Positions 1 through 7,036 are shown, numbered from the stretch's first letter. The stretch is DNA of 9,916 bases from Flavobacteriaceae bacterium (GCA_030618945.1 JAUXCI010000069.1:1-9916); one strand, 5' to 3'. Notes: generated by a model not told the origin, from the sequence alone. Made by a program: numbers and translations.

Positions 1-152
1 AAATAATAGGGTATATATGCAATAAATATACATATTAAAAATGTATCCCCTAAAAAATAGGGGTATGTGAAAATAAATATAAAATATTTTGATATTCACA
101 ATGAAATATTAATGATTTTCGATCTTGATATATCATTATGATATTTAATTAA

Positions 153-160
153 TATATTTG
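153..160 (+). promoter_or_regulatory. Candidate Bacteroidota -7 promoter box (TATATTTG)
   Basis: TATATTTG matches the Bacteroidota -7 consensus TAnnTTTG exactly. No clear TTTG -33 box lies about 19-21 bases upstream, so the call depends on the -7 box alone in a very AT-rich stretch. If used, transcription would begin near 167 and leave an untranslated leader of about 210 bases before the DUF4177 gene. A closer but weaker box cannot be excluded. Confidence 0.35.
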
Positions 161-219
161 TGATATCAATAAGATATATAAAAATCAAAATTATTCAAGG
201 CGATGAATTTTTTCGAATT

Positions 220-357
220 GAGCAAGCTGTGTTTTTAATAGAATGTTATAAGGAAGGCGATAAGTTTTCTATTCGTTGAATTGACAATTTTGTTTTATCT
301 TGTCTTTATCAATAAAGTGAAATATTAATGAGTTATATAGGTAAGCCGAGCTTGCTC
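220..357. repeat. Separated inverted repeat GAGCAAGCT / AGCTTGCTC
   Basis: A perfect 9-bp inverted repeat has arms at 220-228 and 349-357, separated by 120 bases. In a transcript starting near 167 the arms could pair and close a large domain, placing the right arm about 21 bases before the DUF4177 start codon. An 11-codon ATG frame (203-238, MNFFELSKLCF) runs over the left arm. No known riboswitch is recognised. Confidence 0.35.
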
Positions 358-378
358 TTTTAAAGTTAAAATTAGATT

Positions 379-549
379 ATGAAAGAATATAAGATTATTA
401 AGCAAACAGGGACTGCTGTAAAGTCTCAACAGAATTTTGAAGATTTGGTCAATAGTTATGCTAAAATGGATTGGAAGTTGGTGAATATGTTTACCCACAG
501 GGGTATTTTAAAGGCGGTAATTGAACGAGATAAAAAACCGGATGAATAA
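379..549 (+). CDS. Small DUF4177 family protein
   Basis: This 56-residue protein begins MKEYKIIKQ and has the pattern I associate with DUF4177. A first beta strand (residues 2-9) is followed by a helix (FEDLVNSYAKMDW, 20-32). Two further strands follow (LVNMFTH, about 34-40, and ILKAVIERD, 43-51). The acidic-aromatic helix ending in a Trp before the second strand is characteristic. There is no signal peptide or membrane segment, so it is probably cytoplasmic. The function of the family is unknown. The ATG is the only reasonable start and is preceded by an A-rich leader. The Arc-type gene starts 60 bases downstream on the same strand with no real terminator between, so the two are probably co-transcribed. 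Confidence 0.75.
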   Translation: MKEYKIIKQTGTAVKSQQNFEDLVNSYAKMDWKLVNMFTHRGILKAVIERDKKPDE

Positions 550-571
550 AATTGTAAGTCTTAATGAAGGT

Positions 572-592
572 GGAGACCACTTTATGGTGTCC
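572..592 (+). other. Short hairpin between the two small genes
   Basis: Arms 572-579 (GGAGACCA) and 585-592 (TGGTGTCC) pair over eight positions with one central G-G mismatch and a five-base loop. No T-run follows, so it is not a standard terminator. It sits 18 bases upstream of the Arc-type start codon and could influence processing or translation of the second cistron, or be incidental. Confidence 0.35.
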
Positions 593-609
593 AAAGGGAT
601 TTAAATAGA

Positions 610-786
610 ATGATAATGATAAAAAGAAAAGCGTTCGCGCTCAGACTTAATGAGGAAATTTTTATTGAAGTTGAGAAATGGGCTAATGAAGAGTATCGCT
701 CTACCAATGGTCAAATTGAATGGATGTTGACAAAATTATTAAAGGACGCTCAAAGATTGCCATTAAAAAAGAACGAAGAAATCTAA
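610..786 (+). CDS. Arc-type ribbon-helix-helix DNA-binding protein
   Basis: This 58-residue protein has the Arc/MetJ ribbon-helix-helix layout. A basic beta strand (RKAFALRLN, residues 6-14) would lie in the DNA major groove as a dimer. Helix A follows (EEIFIEVEKWANEE, 15-28), then the turn RSTNGQ and helix B (IEWMLTKLLKDAQ, 36-48). The RSTNGQIEWML stretch is close to what I recall for Arc-family proteins of Bacteroidota. It probably acts as a small dimeric or tetrameric transcription factor; its targets are unknown. Start codons at 610 and 616 are both possible and differ by two residues. The stop codon lies inside the base of the terminator hairpin. It is not an obvious antitoxin, because no toxin gene is adjacent; the partner is a DUF4177 protein. 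Confidence 0.8.
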   Translation: MIMIKRKAFALRLNEEIFIEVEKWANEEYRSTNGQIEWMLTKLLKDAQRLPLKKNEEI

Positions 787-825
787 ATTTTTCACCTGCG
801 AGCTCCTCGTAGGTGAAAAATTTAG
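783..825. terminator. Bidirectional hairpin terminator between convergent genes
   Basis: Arms 783-802 and 806-825 form a 20-bp stem with a single T-G wobble position and a three-base loop. The arms carry an A/T-rich outer part (AAATTTTT...AAAAATTT) and a GC core (CACCTGCGAG), so the hairpin has an A-tract and T-tract on both strands. It lies between the convergent Arc-type gene, whose stop codon it includes, and the dpp11 gene, whose stop is 11 bases away. It probably ends transcripts from both sides. Confidence 0.88.
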
Positions 826-835
826 CAATTTAGTA

Positions 836-2965
836 TTACTTCTTTTTTGGATGTACCAACTTCATTTCGTCAATCAAGCGTTGGCTACCGGCAAATTTGT
901 CGATAATAAATAAAATGTACCTGGCATCAACCATTATATTTCTACAGATTTCAGGGTCATAATTATAATCGCTCATCGTTCCTTCCCAAACCCTGTCGAA
1001 ATTCAATCCGATTAAATTACCGTCAGCATCAATAACAGGACTCCCGGAGTTTCCACCTGTAGTATGATTGGTCCCGATAAAATTGACGGGCATTTTACCA
1101 TCTATACCATATACTCCATAGTCTTTATTGTTATAAAGTTCCTGAAGTTTTTTGGGCACATCAAATTCGTAATCCCCTGGTTTATATTTTTCCATTACGC
1201 CTTCCAAATAGGAAACGGGTTCATAATAAACGGCATCTCTTGGATTATATCCTTTGACTTTTCCATAAGTAACTCTTAAAGTACCGTTGGCATCAGGGAA
1301 AAATCTTTCGTCTGGAAAGGTCTCAACCAAAGCTTTCATATATATTTTTTGAACCGCGTTAATTTGCAGATTGATCTCATTGAATTTCGGATTAATTTGT
1401 TCGTAATAATTATCCACTAATTCTTTGCCAAATGCATATCCCTTATCACTATTGATTTTTTGGATTACTTCTTCTTTTGATCCTTGGAGCAGTGTTTCCA
1501 TTCCTTCTAAACTGCTGAGTTTGGACTCCTCGTAAACCATCTTGGAAAGGTCTTTTACATTTCCATCCTTAACTGATGATGTAAGATAGTTAGCAGGGCT
1601 TTTATCTTTGTATAACTGCATTAGTTTTTCGAAAACATCCCTGTCAACATCGGCATTGTAATTTTTATAAAACCCTTTATAGCTATCGAGTAATTTTTTT
1701 CTAGCCTCTTCAAATTTTTCAGGATTTTTAATGAGTTGTCGCTCAAATTGAAACAATCTAACAGCGGCATTTAATATTTCAATATTGCGATAGACTATCT
1801 CAGACCAGTAGGCTCTTGCCACCGCAACATTATCAATATCAGCATATAGCTTGTCAAATTCACTTAATAAATTGGCGTAGTCTTTATTATCTTTTACCTT
1901 TTCCTGAAATTGCGCCTCAAACGCTTTCTTTTTGGCTACCGCATTTGATTTTTCCAAACCTTGATTTTCACCAATCCATTTCTTCCAGTAATTGGCAATG
2001 CGTGCATATTTTGATGCATACTGAATTTTGATCTTGTCATCCTCACGCATATATTGATCTACAATTTTCAATGCCTCTTCCCTAATTTCAATTTTTGGAG
2101 GATTAATATTATGCATAAGTTGATCTATTGCTACTGCTGGCAGATATTCACTGGTGCGTCCAGGAAATCCAAATACCAGGGTAAAATCATTTTCAGTAAC
2201 ACCGTCAAGTGAGACAGGGAGAAAGTGTTTTGGTTGATAAGGAACATTTGCTTCATTATAAGTTGCGGGTCTGTTGTTTTTATCCGCATAAATCCTGAAA
2301 AGTGAAAAATCTCCTGTATGTCTTGGCCACATCCAGTTATCAGTATCAGACCCAAATTTCCCAATTGAAGTAGGAGGGGCACCTACAAGTCTTATATCTT
2401 TAAAGGTTTCAGTAACAAAAAGCAAATACTGGTTGCCATCATACATTGACTTCACTCTTGTTTCTTGCCAATCATCTTTTTCGGCTTTGGCTTTTACTTT
2501 TGCCATGTTTTGATCAATCATTTTTAGCTTATCCTTTGGAGAAAGGCTGCTGGGAATGTTTTGAAGAATTTCTTGTGTAACATCATCTATTCGAATAATT
2601 AAAGTGGCAACCATTCCTTTATTCGGAAGCTCGTCGTTTATTTGTTGCGCCCAGAAGCCATCCTGAAGGTAGTCGTGTTCTACTGAAGAATGTGATTGAA
2701 TTGCACCATAACCACAATGATGATTGGTCAGTAATAATCCGCTGTCAGAAATGATCTCGGAGGTGCAGCCGCCGTTAAAGTGTACAATGGCATCTTTTAA
2801 GCTGGAATTGTTAATATCATAGATGTCGTTAGCACTTAAGTTACTTCCTAAGTTTAACATCTCTTGTTCGTTCATCCCCTCCAAAAGGGACGGGATCCAC
2901 ATGCCACCTTGTTGTGCTGAGATTTGAAATACGACAAATAATAATAGGATTTTAATGAGTTTCAT
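836..2965 (-). CDS. dpp11: S46 family dipeptidyl-peptidase, DPP11 type (Asp/Glu-specific)
   Basis: This 709-residue serine peptidase should release dipeptides with Asp or Glu at P1 from peptide N-termini in the periplasm. A signal peptide ends around residue 17-18 (VFQISAQ). The chymotrypsin-like catalytic residues are H83 (in TNHHCG), D219 (in PRHTGDFSLFR) and S640 (in TGGNSGSP). The helical insert between D219 and S640 that caps the S46 active site is present. Specificity is read from the residue 18 positions after the catalytic Ser. Here it is R658 (GLNFDR), matching Arg673 of Porphyromonas gingivalis DPP11, where DPP7 has Gly. Length is normal for the family. A -7-like box (3004-3011) lies 39 bases upstream. 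The DUF4421 gene precedes it on the same strand with an 87-base gap. Confidence 0.93.
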   Translation of the reverse strand: MKLIKILLLFVVFQISAQQGGMWIPSLLEGMNEQEMLNLGSNLSANDIYDINNSSLKDAIVHFNGGCTSEIISDSGLLLTNHHCGYGAIQSHSSVEHDYLQDGFWAQQINDELPNKGMVATLIIRIDDVTQEILQNIPSSLSPKDKLKMIDQNMAKVKAKAEKDDWQETRVKSMYDGNQYLLFVTETFKDIRLVGAPPTSIGKFGSDTDNWMWPRHTGDFSLFRIYADKNNRPATYNEANVPYQPKHFLPVSLDGVTENDFTLVFGFPGRTSEYLPAVAIDQLMHNINPPKIEIREEALKIVDQYMREDDKIKIQYASKYARIANYWKKWIGENQGLEKSNAVAKKKAFEAQFQEKVKDNKDYANLLSEFDKLYADIDNVAVARAYWSEIVYRNIEILNAAVRLFQFERQLIKNPEKFEEARKKLLDSYKGFYKNYNADVDRDVFEKLMQLYKDKSPANYLTSSVKDGNVKDLSKMVYEESKLSSLEGMETLLQGSKEEVIQKINSDKGYAFGKELVDNYYEQINPKFNEINLQINAVQKIYMKALVETFPDERFFPDANGTLRVTYGKVKGYNPRDAVYYEPVSYLEGVMEKYKPGDYEFDVPKKLQELYNNKDYGVYGIDGKMPVNFIGTNHTTGGNSGSPVIDADGNLIGLNFDRVWEGTMSDYNYDPEICRNIMVDARYILFIIDKFAGSQRLIDEMKLVHPKKK

Positions 2966-3003
2966 GAGTTTTATAATTTAGTTTTCTATGCTTATTTTTA
3001 ATT

Positions 3004-3011
3004 CAAAATTA
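3004..3011 (-). promoter_or_regulatory. Candidate -7 box for dpp11
   Basis: Read on the - strand this is TAATTTTG, a match to TAnnTTTG, ending 38 bases before the dpp11 start codon. No clean TTTG -33 element is seen. It suggests that dpp11 can be transcribed separately from the DUF4421 gene. Confidence 0.45.
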
Positions 3012-3052
3012 GTGTTTTTTAAAGAGTTTTTAGACCAGATTAAGACTAATGA

Positions 3053-4066
3053 TTATTTCTTTTTAAATGGGTTTTTACTTTCTATCCAATCCATTCCTTT
3101 TTCAAAGGATTTTGGAGCAGCAAACCTATAACCAACATATAATTTAATATATCCCCGAACACTGTTAAATGAAATAATGGATTCTTTATCTCTGGTTATG
3201 GCACTACCTATAAGTGCTGTTCCACCATAGAATCGCCCTGAATTATAGCCAATACCTATTTGGGAATTGATATTAAAAACTATACTATTTTGTCTGGTAA
3301 TCAAATCATCTTGTCCTTCAACCCTTGTCACCAGTTTATTGAATTCTATTCCTAAACCGGGAGATAGTCCCAGGTTTGAGTACCAATTCTTGTGGAGAAC
3401 AAAGGTGTGGAAGTAACCTGCATTCGCTACTATAAAATAACTATGAATATCCTCAGGAGTGGTTTGGTTGGTCATTTCAAAATAGCCATAATATAGACTT
3501 GGTATAAAACTACCGGCACTATTAGTCTGAATTTCATTCTGATTTATAACCGCTTTAAAAGAATAATTTTCATTAAACCTGTAGGAAGTTGTACCCGTAA
3601 TTGACAGTGTTTTTAAATCTGGAAGAATTAAATATTCAGACACACTTGGTAAAATACCTAAAACAGGGTCCTGGGAGCCTTGAACATAGTATCCTTTAAC
3701 CTGGTTGTAGTCAAAATTTTGCAACCAGTCTTTCATAAAAATGTTTAAAGACAATCTAAAAATTTTAGTTGTTCCTTTTAAATCTGAATCTTCCCCAGCC
3801 AGAAATTTCGGAGAGAATCCCACCTTAAGAGATATAAATCTATAGTTTATATTAATGGCCATCCTCAAATTTGTATTGGGTTCAATGGCATATGTATAAT
3901 CCTCGGTTTCATATTCAAATGACCTCACATCATTGTCCAGGTCAAGCCTAAGATTAAGGGTATTGTTCATCTTTATGAAATACCCATTGGAACTTTCCTC
4001 TTCGTACAGCTGAGCCGACAAATAGACTGGTATTAGAAAAATAAAAGCCAACAAAAATCTAATCAT
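3053..4066 (-). CDS. DUF4421 family, predicted outer-membrane beta-barrel protein
   Basis: With the chosen start the product has 337 residues. It begins with a clean signal peptide (MIRFLLAFIFLIPVYLSAQ, cleavage after residue 19). The rest consists of alternating amphipathic strands rich in Tyr, Phe and Asn. The motifs FISLKVGFSPKFLAG, GTTKIFRLSLNIF and NQVKGYYVQ resemble DUF4421, an uncharacterised Bacteroidota family. The barrel fold is inferred from strand periodicity. The frame is open further upstream to an ATG at 4117, but that would bury the signal sequence behind 17 residues, so 4066 is preferred. A weak box (TATATTTA, - strand, 4090-4097) lies upstream. The dpp11 gene follows on the same strand. 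A link to peptide uptake is possible but not shown. Confidence 0.72.
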   Translation of the reverse strand: MIRFLLAFIFLIPVYLSAQLYEEESSNGYFIKMNNTLNLRLDLDNDVRSFEYETEDYTYAIEPNTNLRMAININYRFISLKVGFSPKFLAGEDSDLKGTTKIFRLSLNIFMKDWLQNFDYNQVKGYYVQGSQDPVLGILPSVSEYLILPDLKTLSITGTTSYRFNENYSFKAVINQNEIQTNSAGSFIPSLYYGYFEMTNQTTPEDIHSYFIVANAGYFHTFVLHKNWYSNLGLSPGLGIEFNKLVTRVEGQDDLITRQNSIVFNINSQIGIGYNSGRFYGGTALIGSAITRDKESIISFNSVRGYIKLYVGYRFAAPKSFEKGMDWIESKNPFKKK

Positions 4067-4119
4067 AATATTTATTCCAATTCGCAGGATAAATATAATG
4101 GAATTAATTAGTACCATAG

Positions 4120-4164
4120 ATATTTTAAATCGAACTCAGGTAACCTGAGTTCGATTTAAAATAT
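4120..4164. repeat. 45-bp perfect palindrome in the divergent intergenic region
   Basis: Arms 4120-4141 and 4143-4164 are perfect 22-base reverse complements around the single base at 4142; the core is CTCAGGTAACCTGAG. It lies upstream of both neighbouring genes, and no T-run follows on either strand, so it is not a terminator. Each arm is a copy of the sequence found once more at 4387-4406 with one change. It looks like two abutting ends of a mobile element. Confidence 0.85.
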
Positions 4165-4406
4165 TAAACACAGAAAATCAGTAGTGCATTAGTTTTGAAT
4201 TAAAAAACATGATTAATAACAGGTTATTTTAAGGGTTTTTTGAGTCAAAAATGTTGTACTAATGGTTTTCCTTGAAAAGGCTTTGCTAATTTTTCCATAT
4301 ACTGCCTTAAATTTTCTGGAATTATCCCGATAGTACTTCGAAAATCTATAATTGTCTATGAAAAAATTAGCTAAAGCTGTGTCAAAATTTTAAATTGAAC
4401 TCAGGT
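4143..4406. mobile_element. Candidate 264-bp MITE or element remnant with TA-flanked inverted repeats
   Basis: The left end (from 4143) and right end (to 4406) are inverted copies of one another. They begin ACCTGAGTTC and match at 19 of the 20 terminal bases, with one G/A difference. Both ends are flanked by TA (4141-4142 and 4407-4408), as expected for a TA target duplication such as IS630/mariner-type elements make. The interior has no complete gene, only a 36-codon open stretch on the - strand (4245-4355). This fits a non-autonomous or internally deleted element. No parent element was identified, and the TA could be chance in such AT-rich DNA. Confidence 0.5.
4245..4355 (-). pseudogene. 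Possible gene fragment inside the candidate element
   Basis: A 36-codon stretch between two stops reads like real protein on the - strand (STIGIIPENLRQYMEKLAK, then PFQGKPLVQHF before the stop). The only internal ATG would give 17 residues. The mixed charge and hydrophobic pattern differs from the surrounding noncoding DNA. It could be the tail of a deleted transposase or of a former host gene. I do not recognise the family. Confidence 0.25.
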
Positions 4407-4450
4407 TAATACAAAGGTGATTTTACAATTGTAGCTATTAATAGATTTTC

Positions 4451-4520
4451 CCATTCCTTCAAAAGGATTTTTATATATTTGGACAACTATTTTTTGTTTA
4501 TATGAGCCATTCCTTCAAAA
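4451..4520 (+). repeat. 14-bp direct repeat flanking the M14 gene promoter
   Basis: CCATTCCTTCAAAA occurs at 4451-4464 and again at 4507-4520, 56 bases apart. The second copy is inside the start of the M14 coding sequence (codons 2-7) and the first is just upstream of the -7 box. It suggests a small local duplication at this promoter, or a site recognised twice. Confidence 0.6.
4474..4481 (+). promoter_or_regulatory. Consensus -7 promoter box of the M14 peptidase gene
   Basis: TATATTTG matches TAnnTTTG exactly and lies 20 bases before the start codon, giving a short leader of about 14 bases. The -33 region lacks a clear TTTG; the direct-repeat copy at 4451-4464 occupies it. Position and match make this one of the best-supported promoters in the window. 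Confidence 0.65.
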
Positions 4521-7036
4521 TTGTTTTCATTCTTATTTTTTTTAGCCAAATTATCTCTTCCCAAACCAAGTCTCCTAGAGTATTTTTAGGATATGAATTA
4601 GGTGACAGATTCTCAAGACATGATCAGGTGCTTGATTATTTTGAGCACGTGGCCAATAATAATGGTAACGTAAAGTTGGTCAATTATGGAAAGACCTATG
4701 AAAACAGAACGCTACAAGTCGCTATTATAACATCTCCGGATAATTTCGATAGCTTAGAGGAAATAAAAACAAATCAATTGAGGTCTGCGGGATTAAACGA
4801 AAGTGATGGGCCTAAACAGGATATTGCCATTGTTTGGCTTAGTTATAATGTTCATGGTAATGAATCAGTAAGTACCGAAGTTGCAATGAAAATCTTATAT
4901 GAATTGGTAAATCCCGATAACAAGAAAGCTGTGGAATGGTTAAAGAATACGGTAGTAATTATTGATCCTTGCGTAAATCCTGATGGGAGGGAACGATATG
5001 TAAATTGGTATACTCAAAAGGGAAATATACCCTATAATAATAATCCCGATGCTATTGAGCATCATGAGCCATGGCCTGGAGGAAGAGCGAATCACTATCT
5101 TTTTGACCTCAACAGAGATTGGGCCTGGGCTACTCAGATAGAAACACAACAACGATTAAAAATATACAATCAATGGTTGCCCAATGTTCACGTTGATTTT
5201 CACGAGATGGGTATCAATTCTTCGTATTTTTTCGCACCGGCCGCAGAGCCCTATCACGAAGTAGTTAGTGCTTACCAAAAAGAATTTCAAGTTAAAATGG
5301 GTGTTAACCATGCCAGATACTTTGATGAAAAAGGCTGGTTGTATTTTAATAATGAAACCTTTGACCTGCTTTATCCTAGTTATGGAGATACTTATCCGAC
5401 CTTTAATGGCGCCATTGGGATGACCTATGAACAAGGCGGTGGCGGGAGAGCTGGTTTAGGGGTTCTTACCAGAGAAAAGGAAGAATTGTCTCTTAAAGAC
5501 AGAATAGCGCATCATTATACAACAAGTTTATCCACATTGGAGGTAGCTTCAAAAAACGCTGAGGAGTTGAATGAGCAATTTGCCAAATATTTCGATAAGG
5601 CGCTCACAGAGCCTGTAGGGATTTACAAATCGTATTTAATTAAGAATGATAATGAGGACAAGATCTCCAGCCTGATGAAACTACTTGACCGCCACCTGAT
5701 CGCTTATGGGTCTGCCTCTAAAAATGTGAGTACAAAAGGCTTTAGTTATAAGTCAAATAAAATGCTGAAAGTAGATATCAAAGCAGACGATATCATCATC
5801 AACTGTTATCAACCTAAATCCAACTTAATCAAGGCTTTATTCGAACCGGAAACCAAGCTAAGCGACTCTCTAACCTATGATATAACTGCCTGGTCACTTC
5901 CCTATGCTCGTGGGCTTGACGCTTATGCACTCACCTCTAAAATAGAGGTAAATCCATATAAGCAAGTGATTAAAGAAAACAAGAAACAGTTCCTTGATAA
6001 ACCGTATGCCTATATTTCAAAATGGAATAGCATAGAAGATGTTGCCTACCTTTCTTATTTATTGCAAAAAAAGATCAAGGTGCGGTTTTCAGAAAAGCCC
6101 TTTACCTTGGAAAAAGAGCAATATGCGGCTGGTAGCCTTTTGATTACACGGGCAGGAAATGAAAATAAAGTTGGTTTTGATTCAATTCTAAAAGAAGCAG
6201 CGATTAAATTTAAAAGAAATATTAGGGAGGTTAGCTCGGGTTTAAGTTCTAATGGAATTGCCTTTGGCTCTAACAAAATAAGTTATATAAAGGCTCCAAA
6301 AATTGCTTTGTTAACAGGTAAAGGCGTATCGTCACTTAATTTTGGTGCCATTTGGCACTTTTTTGAGCAACAAATAAGGTATCAGGTTAGCATTTTAGAC
6401 ACGGATTATTTCACTGGGGTGGATTTACACGACTACAATATTCTCATAATTCCTGCTGGGTATTACAGCCAAATATTGAAGGATAAGCAATTGACAGATT
6501 TGAAGAGATGGGTTGAAAAAGGAGGGAAGATCGTTGCAGTGAGTTCCGCAATTTCTGTATTTGCCAAATCGGATGATTTTGACATTTCAGTGTATGAAAA
6601 TGAAGAAATGAAAAAGGCCGCCAAAAAAAGTAAAGATTCGCTTCAAAAAGAGAATCAATTGAAAACCTATAATGATGTAGAACGGAATGCGATTTCCAAT
6701 TTAATAAAGGGGAGCATCTTTAGGGCCTCTTTAGATAATACAAACCCTCTGGGTTTTGGTTATGGAGATCATTATTATACCTTAAAGGTTAGCGGGCGAC
6801 GTTACGCCTATTTAAAAAAAGGGTACAACGTTGGCGTAATCAAGGATAAGGCTGATAAAGTTAGTGGATACACAGGTGCGAATGTTTTAGGCTCTGTTGA
6901 AGAGTCTTTGGTGTGCGGAGTGGAGAAAAAAGGAAAGGGTTGTGTCGTATATTTGGTAGATGACCCTTTGTTTAGGAGTTTTTGGGAAGACGGGAAGCTC
7001 CTTTTTAGCAATGCAATCTTTATGGTTGGGAATTGA
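4502..7036 (+). CDS. Secreted M14 family zinc carboxypeptidase with GATase-like C-terminal domain
   Basis: This 844-residue exported metallopeptidase has a signal peptide ending near residue 21 (IISSQ). The M14 domain spans about 30-330. The zinc ligands are H118 and E121 (VHGNES) and H234 (VDFHEMG). N204-R205 (DLNRDW) is the substrate-binding pair. E310 (MTYEQGG) is the general-base glutamate. All key residues are present, so it should be active on peptides or on a modified C-terminal or cell-wall peptide substrate; the exact substrate cannot be read. A class I glutamine-amidotransferase-like domain lies near 598-690 (APKIALLTG ... LIIPAGYY ... GGKIVAVSSAI). Ser-Ser (681-682) stands where the nucleophile Cys is expected, so that domain is probably non-catalytic. 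No type IX sorting domain is evident. The DUF819 gene follows after 47 bases without a terminator. Confidence 0.9.
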   Translation: MSHSFKIVFILIFFSQIISSQTKSPRVFLGYELGDRFSRHDQVLDYFEHVANNNGNVKLVNYGKTYENRTLQVAIITSPDNFDSLEEIKTNQLRSAGLNESDGPKQDIAIVWLSYNVHGNESVSTEVAMKILYELVNPDNKKAVEWLKNTVVIIDPCVNPDGRERYVNWYTQKGNIPYNNNPDAIEHHEPWPGGRANHYLFDLNRDWAWATQIETQQRLKIYNQWLPNVHVDFHEMGINSSYFFAPAAEPYHEVVSAYQKEFQVKMGVNHARYFDEKGWLYFNNETFDLLYPSYGDTYPTFNGAIGMTYEQGGGGRAGLGVLTREKEELSLKDRIAHHYTTSLSTLEVASKNAEELNEQFAKYFDKALTEPVGIYKSYLIKNDNEDKISSLMKLLDRHLIAYGSASKNVSTKGFSYKSNKMLKVDIKADDIIINCYQPKSNLIKALFEPETKLSDSLTYDITAWSLPYARGLDAYALTSKIEVNPYKQVIKENKKQFLDKPYAYISKWNSIEDVAYLSYLLQKKIKVRFSEKPFTLEKEQYAAGSLLITRAGNENKVGFDSILKEAAIKFKRNIREVSSGLSSNGIAFGSNKISYIKAPKIALLTGKGVSSLNFGAIWHFFEQQIRYQVSILDTDYFTGVDLHDYNILIIPAGYYSQILKDKQLTDLKRWVEKGGKIVAVSSAISVFAKSDDFDISVYENEEMKKAAKKSKDSLQKENQLKTYNDVERNAISNLIKGSIFRASLDNTNPLGFGYGDHYYTLKVSGRRYAYLKKGYNVGVIKDKADKVSGYTGANVLGSVEESLVCGVEKKGKGCVVYLVDDPLFRSFWEDGKLLFSNAIFMVGN

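Larger units (their letters stand above)
1..378. other. AT-rich leader region without a convincing gene
   Basis: No reading frame here has both a start codon and a coding look. The first 200 bases are extremely AT-rich, with repeated GATAT words and a short hairpin (CCCCTA 47-52, TAGGGG 58-63, A5 loop) that could belong to the end of a gene left of the window. A frame open from 142 to 283 on the + strand reads plausibly only in its last 30 codons (ending KEGDKFSIR) and has no ATG. It could be a gene remnant or chance. The second half carries a consensus -7 box, an inverted repeat and an 8-bp direct repeat (AAGGCGAT at 197-204 and 254-261). Confidence 0.6.

Noticed and set aside
47..63. CCCCTA/TAGGGG hairpin as a terminator of an upstream gene
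   Set aside because: The stem is only six pairs and no T-run follows; the upstream gene is outside the window.
142..283. Open frame ending KEGDKFSIR, considered as a gene or gene tail
   Set aside because: It has no ATG, the first part is AT-rich noise and no family is recognised; mentioned only as a possible remnant.
542..604. 20-codon ATG frame overlapping the DUF4177 stop
   Set aside because: It is very short, lacks any recognisable pattern and spans the intergenic hairpin; the overlap with the upstream stop is a chance ATGAATAA arrangement.
1064..1279. 71-codon + strand ORF opposite the dpp11 gene
   Set aside because: It lies wholly within the confident dpp11 coding region, has low-complexity hydrophobic content and resembles no family; it is an antisense shadow, as are the ORFs at 1816-2031 and 2131-2382.
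3053..4117. Longer DUF4421 product starting at 4117
   Set aside because: The extra 17 residues would precede a well-formed signal peptide beginning at 4066, and the longer start lies only three bases from the palindrome.
4120..4164. Palindrome as a bidirectional terminator
   Set aside because: The flanking genes diverge from it, so no transcript is expected to end here, and there is no T-run on either strand.
4940..5434. Two - strand ORFs (70 and 92 codons) opposite the M14 peptidase
   Set aside because: Both overlap the catalytic region of the peptidase and are Ile-rich translations of its complement; there are no promoters or homology-like motifs.
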